Shown piece after piece: positions 12,901 to 24,221 of a stretch of DNA of 64,000 nucleotides. A program made the translations under genes and the position numbers. The stretch is from Zelopaecilomyces penicillatus (Eukaryota; Ascomycota; Sordariomycetes; Hypocreales; Pseudodiploosporaceae), in the NCBI GenBank assembly GCA_005765155.1, contig VCCP01000007.1, positions 2,249,501 through 2,313,500 of the forward strand, given 5' to 3'. The first letter of the stretch is position 1, and each line of letters starts with the position of its first letter. The notes under the pieces were generated by a model, which was given only the letters and a program-made list of their open reading frames with translations, was not told the DNA's origin and made no database searches.

Positions 12901-12953
12901 AGAGGAGCCACCAGGTAGCTCAGCCCGTTGTTTTCTGTAAGGTGAGGTGCCAT
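9929..12953 (-). CDS. NRPS-like A-T-TE synthetase (atromentin/TdiA/microperfuranone-synthetase type)
   Basis: Exons are 12953-12182, 12111-10869 and 10820-9929; introns are 70 and 48 bp, the second in the linker before the thioesterase. The product is 968 aa. Adenylation domain: LMLTSGSTGSAKAV (199-212), LTEIHLHAMSLGSDQVHIP spanning the first junction, GFGMTETCAG (353-362), WFITGDL (439-445), GRTKDTIIVNG (458-468) and the catalytic LGKIS Lys561. Carrier domain: FELGITS with phosphopantetheine Ser634. Thioesterase: GYSLG Ser776, Asp803 and His943 as the likely triad. There is no condensation domain. Known relatives activate two aromatic 2-oxo acids (phenylpyruvate, 4-hydroxyphenylpyruvate or indole-pyruvate), and the TE joins them into a furanone, dioxolanone or quinone core. 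The substrate cannot be read with confidence. I chose ATG 12953 (AAG-ATG-GC context). An in-frame ATG at 13037 would add 28 atypical residues. Confidence 0.94.
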
Positions 12954-14397
12954 CTTGAGTAGCTTGAGAGGGAAAGTGATGGAGAAGAGAGAAAATGGCG
13001 ACGGAGGGAGCCTCCTGATGTACGAGTAGATATTCATTCTTGCTGCTCACGCTCCAGGCTCCCCAAGATGGGCCAAGACATGAACGCAGGGGGTCGCAAG
13101 CAAACAAGATGGGTGTTCAAAGTGTCAATGCCACGGCATGGGGTACCAATTGGCTGGTAGGAAGCGTTGCAGTCTGGGCAGGAGGTCACAATAGGAGGAT
13201 ATGTCATAGGCTGGTGGTGTGATGCCGACAATGCTTTCTCCCCTTTTTTTTGCCTTTCTCGCTGGGAACGATCCGACAGCCTGGTACTTTCTCTCCCTCT
13301 CCGGGGTCTCGTATCGAGATGGAATGTATGTGAAGACCAATGGCAGACGACAAAGCCATGAAGCAGACGAAATCAAAAAAAGATTATGACGGCGACTATC
13401 ACCCCCACGTGGCACGGGCTTCTCGCATCGATGGCGGAATGTTTCCTGTGTAACGTTTTGGACTTGGTTGAAGTTTTGGGCTGGGAATAGGGTCTGGTTG
13501 AAAACGCGCGGTCCCCCCCCATGGACCATCTCCATCCATTACTGTCGAGACCGACAGGACCCGGCCGGGGGGTTTGGGTGGTGTGGGGAGAGGGCTGAGG
13601 CGGGAAGTGGGTGTGGCGTGACCCTTGTCTTTGATGCTCGCTGGCCACCCCCGTCGTCTGGTTCTCGCTGCATTGTGTTGTGTTACCTACACATGTTGAG
13701 GCTAATGCCATGCCTTGTCAGTTCTCACAGATTCTTCTTTCGGTATCGATTCCCCCTCACACCCCCCAGCTACGATTCTGGGCGCTCGGCGCTGATTGGC
13801 CAGACGTTGGCGGCGACAGAATAACTACGTTTGTTTCGTGGGCGATAGTGCGATTCCTTCAGCAGCCGCGACGCTCCTTTGAGATGCGCTTTTAGGATTT
13901 TCATGGCTGACTCGCAGTCCGCGCCGCAGGTGGAGACACACGGTCTCCCTTCCTCCTTCTAGACCACAGAGGATGAACAGATGAAGCTGCTCTCTGTTCC
14001 CAGGTGTACGTTGCACGAAGCTTTGCCCATTGGAGATCGATGCCAAGATCCTTCAGGAGGATATGGAACGTCGGTAGCATGGCTCTCAATGAGCTACAAA
14101 AGACTCCGGTTCAAAACCCACCATAGTCTACTTGGTTGTGCTCGTCTTGGTCCTTTAACATCGGACAATCTAATCATCAAACCAAAGAAGCTGAAAAGAG
14201 GAGCAAGGAGTCCACATCTTTGACAATAATAGCTCTCGGCCAAATATCTGGAACCCCAAAGCCCGCCCTGTTGTTGCTTGCGTTTGCTATTACTAGTTTG
14301 CCCGCCACACGCACGCCTCCATCTATCTATCTTCGCAGATTCGTCATACGCAAGCCAAGCGCAAGCTAGCATTTTTCTCAACCGATTCTCGCTAGCC
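12954..14397. promoter_or_regulatory. Shared divergent promoter of synthetase and glycosyltransferase
   Basis: This 1.44-kb gap separates two start codons facing away from each other, so it can co-regulate both genes. It contains an overlapping CCAATTGG (13146-13153), an ATTGG/CCAAT box (13795-13799), a CACGTG box (about 13408) and the 10-bp palindrome CCCGGCCGGG (13560-13569). The palindrome carries inverted CCG/CGG triplets of the kind bound by Zn2Cys6 regulators. No Zn2Cys6 gene is present in the window. Site function is inference. Confidence 0.5.
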
Positions 14398-15630
14398 ATG
14401 ACTGTCAAATACGCTGTTCCAGAAGGGTTTCGCCTGGTGTCTAATCCAGACACGCGTTCAGATGAGGAAATTGCTGCCATCCTGCAGACCTATCAGCCTG
14501 TGACTGCATCTGACAAGAATGTTTGGGCGTTCTGGCATGATGGCTGGGGGGCCATGCGGCCATGGTGTCAGCGCAATATCATAAACTGGGTGCGCCGTCT
14601 TGGACCCGAGTGGACGGTGCGTGTGCTTGACGACATCCCAGGCTCGGAAAATCACCTCTCGCGCTTCGTGCCGTCAGCGCACTTCCCGGAGGCGTTCAAC
14701 AACCGGACCATGGTTGGACCGCCACAGCACGTCTCGGATCTGCTTCGATTGCCGCTGCTATTTCTGCATGGCGGCGTGTGGATGGATGCGGGAATGCTGC
14801 TCGTGCGACATCTTGACGACATTTGCTGGCACGCCATTGAGGCTGCAGACAGCCCCTATGAGATGGCCGGGGTGCTGATGCCGCTGCGCCGGGAGGCCGG
14901 CACCATGCTCAACGGCTTCATCGCCAGCCGCCGGGGCAACGGGCTGATACAGCGGTGGCACGCCGTCTACTGCGCCCTATGGGAGGGGAGGACGACCTGC
15001 GAGGGGTTCCACGCGCACCCTCTTCTGGCTCACCTGCCCCCCCTTGAGGTTCAGACCTCGGAGCTGGGATGTCCTCCATTGCTTATTCCGAACGAGGGGC
15101 TCGGTGACTATCTCGCCCACTTTTTGGTGCTAGAGCGTCTACAGAGGCTGCAGGATCCAAGCGATGGCTTTGACGGCGCCGAGTACTTTGCCAACAAGAT
15201 TCTGCTGCTCAAGGCCGTAGACCATGTCTACTACGCGCAGAAGATTACAGGCTGGGATGGCCGAAAGCAGTACAACATGCTGTCTGCGCGTGTTGCCACC
15301 GTCAACAATGATGATGATGATGATGATGAGCAAAGAGAGTACGCCGCAGAGGCGCGCATCTTTGTTGATAATGTGCTGAGGAACAGCGCCCTGATGAAGC
15401 TCAGCCACGGGCCTCCATGCGGGCTGGAGAATCTGGCGTCCATCTGGGACGAAGAGGCGCACGCCGACGATGACATGGCGCCTGGCTCGTTCGCTGCTTA
15501 TCTGAGGCACGCGACGGCCTACTGGGAGTTGAGCAACAGCGAGGGGGGTGGTGTTGCGGTCCAGGCGACCAAGGTGGAGAAACCCAAGCCGGTGTTTAAA
15601 GTTGGCCTGCTAGAGCCGGTAGTCTTGTAG
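14398..15630 (+). CDS. Capsular-polysaccharide-synthesis-type glycosyltransferase (Caps_synth / GT32-like)
   Basis: Single exon, 410 aa; the ATG has a GCC context, and open frame upstream of it has no ATG. The fold signature VWAFWHDGW (42-50), then HVSDLLRLPLLFLHGGVWMD (111-130) followed by AG, matches the nucleotide-sugar-binding core of the Caps_synth/GT32 superfamily. Asp130 is the expected first acid of the DxD motif, but the second acid is Gly (D-A-G). Fungal members are often called capsule polysaccharide synthases and are common beside secondary-metabolite genes; most have no proven substrate. There is no signal peptide or membrane span, so a cytosolic enzyme is likely. A run of six Asp (305-310) from GAT repeats sits in a surface loop. 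It is divergent from the synthetase and upstream of the P450 in the same direction, which suggests glycosylation of the cluster product; that role is inferred. Confidence 0.85.
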   Translation: MTVKYAVPEGFRLVSNPDTRSDEEIAAILQTYQPVTASDKNVWAFWHDGWGAMRPWCQRNIINWVRRLGPEWTVRVLDDIPGSENHLSRFVPSAHFPEAFNNRTMVGPPQHVSDLLRLPLLFLHGGVWMDAGMLLVRHLDDICWHAIEAADSPYEMAGVLMPLRREAGTMLNGFIASRRGNGLIQRWHAVYCALWEGRTTCEGFHAHPLLAHLPPLEVQTSELGCPPLLIPNEGLGDYLAHFLVLERLQRLQDPSDGFDGAEYFANKILLLKAVDHVYYAQKITGWDGRKQYNMLSARVATVNNDDDDDDEQREYAAEARIFVDNVLRNSALMKLSHGPPCGLENLASIWDEEAHADDDMAPGSFAAYLRHATAYWELSNSEGGGVAVQATKVEKPKPVFKVGLLEPVVL

Positions 15631-17829
15631 AGTAGAGTAGTAATCAACAAGAGAGAGTTGTGGGTATCAGGCTTATCCCTGTCTGGGGAAGTTTTGGATG
15701 AGTGTGACGTCTAGTTCTGTGGTGCTTAACTACATGTGTAGTAGTGTTGGGCTTGGATATTCTTGCAATAGGCAGGCAAACTCTAGTGTCTTGGTTTTGG
15801 GAGAAAAAGATTGAGCGAGCCATGACTAGATAGAGTGGGATGGAGGGTGGGCTCAAACGTGGAATTGACAGCTGGCATTGTTTGGGTGAGATGGACAACA
15901 CCCACTCCTCATGATACGCAAACACACACACACACAAACACCAAACGTATTTCGTATCCTCCCGGTAAAGTTGCATGTCGTGCTCTCTCTCAGCCACCAA
16001 TATTATACGCGCCCGCCCGCAGACAATGTGGCGTCGCGGGTTAATGTCGACTCCACGATGGGCGATGTCGATACGATGGCGATGGGCGATGAGTGATGGG
16101 CGATGGTGGCGGCCAATGTGGGATGTAAATGACGGATCGGACGATCCCAAATGTATCTTCACATGCGTTCCATTCATTCATTCTATCTCCAACACCAAAA
16201 GCCTTTGCTGTCCTTGTCATTTTCTTTTCTTTATGTCACTTTTTTCAACCCCCGCTGAAGGATTTCATGTCTCTCAGCCGAGGGGGGAAGACTAAGCTGC
16301 GTGGCATGTCTCACTTTTGCTTCCCTCGACTGGACTCGCCCCGGGACCCCGGGCCTGGGTCAAGAGGGGTATTACACTAAAAGCAAGGTAGGCAGGCAGG
16401 CAATTGCCGGGCCGCGAGGGTTTGGTTTTTTAGGGGTTCACCGTTCTCCGCAGTTTGTTTATTCCCCCCCGCCAAACTTGACGTTTTTTTTTACCGACTC
16501 AGCGCACACACTCGAAAAGGAACAGTTTGTGTTGTTACTCCATAATAACCGCCGAGTACTATGTTAGTGGGGTAAACGTGAGTAATGGGAAAGGCGTGAT
16601 GAATGGGGTACTGCCAAGACCTACAAGGAACATGACAGGAACTAACTTTAGATACACGGCGTTATGTTTTTTTCTCCTGGGTTTGGACGCTCTAAAAGAC
16701 TATTTTTTTCTTCGTCATGGTCATAACGGGATTATGGGGACGGGATTAGCCGTTTAGAGAAAGCCGTGTAATTTGTGCCTCTGGGCTGCGTTAAGCTGTG
16801 TTTTGGTACGGATGTGAGACAACTGCGTGGGGTTACATTTCCGATGATGTTTGCGCGATGACGAGACGGGTATCCATGGGTGAGGGAGGGAGGATCCATT
16901 CTTTTTTTGTGGGAGGAGGAGGTGGTGCGTTTGTGAGGCGTTAGTGGTGTAACGTTCCTCAATGTGTACAAGATATGAGATATGAGCATGTTTTGTGGAT
17001 GATATGTGGTGTTGATTCAATGGCGTGGAGTAAGGGCTACGTAGTCTGTATATGTTTGTGAATTCAGCGGTCATTATTATCAGTTTGGTGTTTCTTCAAT
17101 ATGCTTTAGTATCAAGAAGTGCAACTGCCGCTGCTTCCTGTGTGAGTTCAGCTGAGATTTAAAGGGTAGCAGTAGATCGTCAATGCAAAACCAGGATCTC
17201 TTTTGGTATCATATTTGGAATATGCAGGCCAATGCGCCTTTGCCTTGGAAAAAAAAAAAGACAAGAAAAGAGAAAGGAGCGCGAAGTAACCTCAGCTTAA
17301 GCTTGGCAGCACACAGGCGAGCTGGTTGTTGAGGACAAGCTGTCTTTGCAGCTGAATCCTCTTATGACTTGAACAAACACATATAGGTACACACAAACAC
17401 AACCACAAACACAAACATGATTAATGAATAATGATAAACGAAACAGGCGCTTCGTAAGAGGGTAGATAGAATGAGGCAACGTTGATGGGAATAAAGGCCA
17501 CGGGGGGTGTTTGGAGGAAGGATTGGGATGCGCTTCTTGAATCGGGGAGCGTGGGGGTCATTGGGAAACAGGTTAGGTCGTTTCGTTGTGTCCGGATCGT
17601 CATGTTCCAAGACACATCTTGACTGTCGACCTCATTTTCTGAGTTCATTCTTTTGCTGTGAGCAATAGCGAAAGTTAGTAGAATAGTCATGACTCTTGCT
17701 TGATAGTTCCGACGGAGCCTCACCAGACAAAAGCCATTCAGCGAAAAACCGGCATACTTACCCTCCCCCCTTTCTCCCCCTTCTCAGGGTTTGGAAACAA
17801 CCCAGGGCAACCCCCTATTAGCACCTAAC
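15631..17829. other. Intergenic region upstream of the P450
   Basis: 2.2 kb with CA and short T runs and no supported gene. It holds the 3' UTR of the glycosyltransferase and the promoter of the P450 at 17830. Frames on either strand are short and low in complexity. Confidence 0.5.
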
Positions 17830-19668
17830 ATGTCCTGGTTCATTGCTCTCTTCGGAGCCTCGCCGTCTCTTGGGCAAGTCGGCCTGCTCTTCTTGGCTGC
17901 AACGCTGATATGGAGCATCGGCCGGCTGTCCGGTTCCCGGCCGGGTCTGCACCCCAAATCCCCGCCGTTGACGGACGGCGTCTACCCCGTCATCGGCGCT
18001 TTTCGGTTCTTCACCCGCCGCTGGGATTTCTTTAAGCATGCGGCTGCTGCGTCGCCAACGGGTAACTTTAGCTTCTATGTGGGTAACAAGCCTGTTGTTG
18101 GTTTGACGAGCGATGCTACACGCCAGGTGTTCTTTGACAATAAGCACTTTGGCTTCGCTGAGGGTTATGGGGGGTTGGCGGAAGGGTTTTCAGTGCTGTT
18201 TGGGCCGTCGTCGAGCAGCAGCGAGAGTTCCAAGGATGGCGAGGGAAAGCCTACGCCGCCGCCGATGGACTTTTCAAAGTACTTTAATAGTAGGATGATC
18301 CGTGTGCTGAGAACGGATGTGCTGCAGCGTAACCTGCCGACTCTGATTGCCGACACGCAAGCACGTCTCGGCGAGCTGGTAGCTCTAGCAGAGGATAACA
18401 AGAGCGGTAACGGTGCCGGAGTGGGTATCACAGACCCGTTTGAGAGCATCTACAAGGCGGTGTTTCAGCTGACAATGCGGACGGTTGGGTGCAACGACCT
18501 CGCTGAGGATATGCCACTCATGTCCAAGATGCTGCATTGGTATGTGACGGTGGAGAAGACGACGTCGCCTGTGGCAGTTATGTATCCCTGGATTCCGACG
18601 TATGCTATGATTAAGCGAACAGTGGCTGGAATGAGGCTGTTTACGACGATTAAGAAGATTGGAGATGAGAGACTTCGGACGGGGAGTAGGAGTGAGGATG
18701 CGATGCAGATTCTGATTGATCAAGGTGATGAGATGGGGAACATTGTCGGGGTAAGTGCCAATCTCATAAACTCACCATTTTATAAATTCCTTTGATGGAG
18801 TGTTATTTTCCATTAAAATTACACGTTGAATCCGTTGCTGACCTTGATAATAGTTCACTGTGGCTGCACTTTTCGCCGCCCAGCTCAACTCAGGTATCAA
18901 TGCTGCTTGGGTGCTGGTTTTCCTCACCGTTTATCCAGAATGGATGGCTCGCGCTCGTGCAGAAGTGACTGCCGCGATAGAGCGAAATTCGGCTACTTTG
19001 TCTGTTGATGGAAAGGAGAGACCATTGCTAGGGAGATTGGCGTCTTTACCGCTTGAAGCGTGGGAGACGGATTTCCCAGTTCTGGATTGGTGTCTCCGGG
19101 ATTGTATCCGTCTGACTGCGACGGGGGCCACGTTTAGACAAAACATAAGCGGAAAGGACATCGTCATTGGGGATGAAGTAGTTCCCAAAGATTCATATGT
19201 GGTATGTATTTCGGATGCTGTGAAGGGTTTGTAGGGAAACTGACTGTGAGACCTAGGCATATCCTATGAATGGAACGCACCAAGATCCCACGATATACAA
19301 GGACCCAACGAGATGGGATCCCGGCCGCTACGCCGAGGACCGAGCCGAGGATAAGAAGAAGCCATATGCCTATCTTGGCTGGGGCGCCGGAAGACATCCA
19401 TGCTGTAAGTTGGAGGCACACTCGAGTGATGGTGACCGTAAAGCAAGATTTCTAATGCTAACGTCGCAATTATGTCGAAATAGTGGGAATGCGCTTTGCC
19501 AAACTCGAACAGAATATTATTGTTGCCTTTTTTATCATGATGTTTGACTATGATCTGTGCGACCAGAAGGGCAATATTGTGAGCACGCCGACGCCGATTG
19601 ACCTCAATGCGTTTTCGGCGTCGAAGCCGGATCCTAAGGTGTATTTGCGGTACAAGGTGAGGAAGTAG
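17830..19668 (+). CDS. Cytochrome P450 of the candidate biosynthetic locus, four exons
   Basis: Exons are 17830-18750, 18854-19201, 19257-19404 and 19484-19668; introns are 103, 55 and 79 bp (branch GCTAAC in the last). The product is 533 aa. Residues about 15-32 form a membrane anchor. The heme loop is GWGAGRHPCLG with Cys472 as ligand, split by intron 3 just after the Cys codon. WDPGRY (442-447) corresponds to the PERF region. Two core motifs deviate. The K-helix ExxR reads DCIR (Asp390-Arg393), and the I-helix reads FAAQLNSGINAAW (314-326), with Asn-Ser where an acid-Thr pair is usual. It is therefore a specialised monooxygenase, or an isomerase/dehydratase-like P450. I start at the first ATG; frame open upstream has none. 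Position next to the A-T-TE synthetase suggests tailoring of its product. Confidence 0.93.
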
Positions 19669-22600
19669 GCAGATGAGTGGTCTTGATGGAGAGGAAAGCA
19701 GCTATATGAGAAAATTAGTTTATATGCTTATTACTTGATGAGTATTTCCAGTCAGTGTTTGTGATTGTGATGTAGGAGTTCGAAGAAGGACTGTATATCG
19801 GTTGTGTTTGGTGGTGTTGGGAGCATTCGGGACTCATGGATCAATGATCAGGGTGAGCCAAGAGGAAAAGTTGTGGGTGAGAGTTTGCATAATGAGGCTG
19901 CTGTGCTGAGAATGAACGCTTCATTCTATGAGACAAGGTGTAATTACCTCTTACATTGACTTGGAAGATTGTCAACTTGCCTGGTCACGCAGCATTCAGA
20001 ACGGTATGACGGCTGTCTACAGCTTGCAAATTGAGAAGCTGGTAAGGGGACTGAAAGCTGGACGTCCACCGACGTCACCAAGATGCAGTTCCAGATTGTT
20101 ACTTCGTCGTGGTGTATTGAAAGAGTTACAACCCGCGTACGACAAGCCTGCGGCAAGGGAAACTTTGACCAAATGTTTCCAAATTCACCAACAATCCAAC
20201 GTTGCAGCAGAACAGTTTATTCCTGGGTCATATCGCCATTTATTAGCCAGCATCTACCTGCACAAACAAATTGTACACGTCCCATTCGGCGCAGTCCAAC
20301 ACCCCGTCGCAAAACAGGGATTCATTGTCATGTTAGATGCATATTGTCAAGGGACTCTCAACAGAATTTGACTTTTTGGCCTCTGCTACCTTAGACAGCG
20401 GTGCGTGTGAGCATTTGTGTCCTTCAAACCCTGTGAGGAACCCTGGGAAAAGAAAGGGGACACAAGATTCGAGGTCAACAATATCGGAGATTGGTGAATG
20501 GGGGCAAGAGGGTTCATCAGGTTGCATGAATGTAACGACGACGAACCAACACGCTGTACGGCCAACAGTAACACAATACCTTACAATAGCAACAAAACAC
20601 GAACGCTCCACCAATATGCAGCAGCATTCGGATTAGTCCGAATGCACCGAGAAGAAACAAGAACGAACCTTGTTAATCTAAAATCGAGATCAAATCGATG
20701 ACGGGTCACTCGTTCGTGCACGAATCGCTAGCTTGGTCAATGACACTTGGCTCGACCATCTCAATATGGGGTTGAACGTCCAGCGACTGCCGAATGTGTT
20801 CTTGCAACACCATCTTGGTTATTTGGCGTATCTAATTAATTCTTTATTTCGCCTTCAATGGCTGAAAAAAGCTATGGCGTCTGTGCTGTCGATGCACCAA
20901 ACCCTTCACAGCCAGCCCTTTTTCCTCCGTGGCGCTCGGTAGTCTTGGACCATGGGATCCTATCAATAGTGGCGAATGACATTTCCTTCACACCTACCTT
21001 CATTTACCTTTACCCCCAGAAATATTGCTTCTAGAGTGTTTTTCTTATTTAGCTTCTTACTCTCGCGGCTTGGAGTGTTAGCCGTATATGGGTGTCCTGC
21101 CGAAGTGTGCGACTGGTCGAAACCCCAGATTTAAAACCATTATCAAAAACACCAAATTTTGGTGGAGCTGTTCGCGATGACTTCAGCTCCGATCGTTAAT
21201 CATCCGATTCCCCACTGGGCTGTTTTATCCACTTCTTTAGTCTTTACTTCCTGTAGAGTGGCTAATACGCACAGCTTTCATCTGAACATGTCTTCAAACT
21301 AGCCAGTTTGTACGCACGGCCGAGGCACTATTCAGCAGCTGAACTTGCGATCTGAACACGGGAACAAAAAGCTAGCATCAATGGGATGGGATCCAAACCT
21401 GTCAGGGTAGATAGATCCACAGTGTCTCTGGACCGTGGAGGGGTGTTCCTTGAATGAAACGAGAAAAGATGTACGTGATTGACAGAATTGACCCATACTC
21501 TGTGACTTGAGTGGTTTGTTATGGCCGAAGCATGAGCACCGAGAGGGGCCGAGCCGCAACCCCGAAAGGACCCGTAGGATAAAACAATCATCGGAGTCCT
21601 CCGAGCTGACCACCACCAAGACTCTCCAAAGCGCTGATCACATCAATGTACGAGATTATCCCCAGTGCGCTGAATTGAAGAGACATCAATTCACATCAAT
21701 GTGCCTGGCCATAAGTCATGATCAAGCCTCGCATTCATCAAGTTCAATCACCGTTGAAGCCATTCGCGTCCGTCGCATTGTCATGCAGCTGAATCCATTC
21801 AGACAAAGGTGTTGCGACACCCCATGAATACGGATGAATGCTGGCAGGGATTGGCCTACCTGCAAGCACGCGATAACAGGGATTTGAGTGCACCCTTTTG
21901 GAGCAACCCCTTCTAATCCTGCACAATAATATGCCTAATCGTGGAAGAAGTGAGACAGACTGTCTTTTCCAATTCATCGGAACCACCCTTCTTCATTGTC
22001 GCGGGGCGCCTTGCAAGCGACCAACACCCAATTTGTTAGCTGACTGTGTCTTACTTGCAACTTCTATGATACATCTGTCCCTGTCATTCATCCCAACTAT
22101 TCTTCTTCCATGCTACGTATTGCGTTTCTCAGTCGAGGTCTCGGCCAGTGATTGTCCACAACGGAGGTAACTTCAGAACCACCTGGATGGTTGGTTGTTG
22201 GCTCCAACCCTCCGAAGTTGACCCTCCGCCCCTTACCTTACCATCTCATTGCTCATTTCATTAATCTATTGATTGGTTGGTAGGTTGGTTCGCACTCTTT
22301 CATTAATCCCGCACAGTCATTCACAGGCTGAAAAATAAACAACCATAACAAATAAATAAATAAATAAAACCGGTGGTAGAAAAACAGCACGGATGGGGGG
22401 GGGAGAAAGAGTCCGTGGGTTTCTTACAAAGCATTTCTTCAGCTTCCACACGATTTCAATGCGACGGCGAGGGATGGCGGCGGCGTCCGGTCCCTGCGTT
22501 CATTAGGGAACGAGCCCAAACGAAAGGCATCCATCCAAGAGCGCCTCTGTAGAATTGGAACATCTAAATTAAGGCGTCCTCGGGTGTGCTCTTCCTGGTC

Positions 22601-24221
22601 CAAAGGCGGCTTTTGCCATTGTATGCATGTCTCATGCACGCACGTGCTGCCGAACAAGGACAATCCCCCCTCCCTCTTCCTTTCTCTTATCTTCTCTTCT
22701 AGAAATTCTCCTAGTCTGTGTGTTGCAACCCCATTCAAGTCCCATCTAGCTCGGTTCGGTTGGACGCGTGGCGATAAGTAAATCGTTTCGCGACTCGCGC
22801 CAAGCCAAGGTTCCCGCTGGGGGGCTTTGGGTAATAATGTGGCGTCGAACGCCTTCGTTCTGACTTGGCGGCGGCGGTGTCGTCAAAGATGTCAGGGACG
22901 AAAGACAGACGGACGGACGGACAGCATCATCGGGCCCGAGCCAAGAAAGAAAGAGAGAATACTGGATATGTTATCATGCTGGTGACGGCACGCAAACGCC
23001 CCAACGCCCGCCGTTGCGCATGAACAATAGCCGTTCCCCAACTAACTAAATGGCTCTGTTATAGTTTGCCGGTGTTGCTGCGGCGGTTTGCGTGTGTGTA
23101 TTATGTGAGTGTATACTGTGTGATTAAGTGTGTCTCTGTTTGTTTCGTCCAACAGAAACGGGTTCCTGACCCACGGATCGTCCATGTCCCGTCCGTCCCA
23201 GCATTGCAGAAAGAAAAGCATTGAAGCAACCTGTTTCCCGACAAAATGGTTCGTTCACAGCAAGACACTCTCCTTCTCTCTGCTGCGCGGCCCGGAGTCC
23301 CGTAATATCAACAATCAAATCACAATTCAATCAATTAGCTTGCCCTCGCTTCACCTCGACTCACCCCGCTTTCTCACCTTTTCTTCTTCTTCTTCGTCTT
23401 CGTCTTCTTCTTCTTCTCATGGAAAGATCGCCCCCGCTTATACTACCTACATAACACGGCTTGGTTAATTACGCAGCCATCCCCTTTGAGACGTGCTCCG
23501 TCACCTTTCGACCTGCCGCACTAGTCGTAGAGTGGTGGTGGTCGGCCTCGCTTCGTGCCTGGCATGGCAAAGCCCTGGCATTTGACCTGAACTAAGTAAT
23601 ACCTGGAAAACGTTCAAGGTGCCTGGCAGCGTTAGCGGGCGCAGCTTTGGATTGGTGGTGGACTCGACATGGGGTTGGCACTATATCAATACGGACCACT
23701 CACAGTTCTGAATTGTTCTGTTGGCTGTGTGCCTGCGTGGATAGAAACTGATGAAAAACCGGGTCCTAGACTCCCAATTGTTGGTGATATGGTTAAATCA
23801 CCAACAGCCACAGGGCTTGAAGAAAGATCATCGTATGCTGGTCAAGTTCCACTTCCCCACACGCACCTCGCGCAGCATCCATCCCCCCCTACTCCTACTC
23901 CACCCCCCTGCCAAAACTCTTCCCAAACGAGCTTGTTGAGCGTTCGATCCCCTTCAGCCCTTTTTGCACAAAGTGGCCAAGTAGCTTGGCTGAAGTCCAA
24001 GGAGCGAGCCCCAGCCAGCCGGCCAAGGCCCATTCATATGTAAAGAGGGTCGCCGCTCGGCATCGAAAAAACTGGGGGGTTCAATAAAGAAAGTCTTGAG
24101 CCCCGTTTTCTGTCATCATAACATCTTGTGGTGCAGAGAGTTTGGGGAAAAAGCCTGGCATGCTCAACCATAATCTTTCAGTTTGAACTGTCAACTTGGG
24201 GGTATTTGGACTTGTTCAATC
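19669..24221. other. 4.5-kb gene-free region
   Basis: No coding frame on either strand shows family motifs, splice-supported length or good codon structure. A TTC/GAA microsatellite lies at 23381-23418. Poly-T stretches, GGAC repeats (about 22909-22921) and TTGG repeats (about 22270-22290) are present. It may hold long UTRs or unrecognised short transcripts. Confidence 0.45.
23381..23418. repeat. TTC trinucleotide microsatellite
   Basis: A run of TTC units with two TTCG interruptions over 38 bp, purely pyrimidine-rich on the + strand. It lies in non-coding sequence. Confidence 0.85.

Noticed and set aside
12954..13037. Upstream in-frame ATG at 13037 for the synthetase
   Set aside because: It would add 28 residues (Pro, Phe, Ser and Leu rich) unlike family N termini, while the ATG at 12953 has a stronger context and starts the conserved sequence.
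17791..17829. In-frame extension of the first P450 from a TTG codon
   Set aside because: There is no ATG in the extension; the ATG at 17830 directly precedes the membrane anchor.
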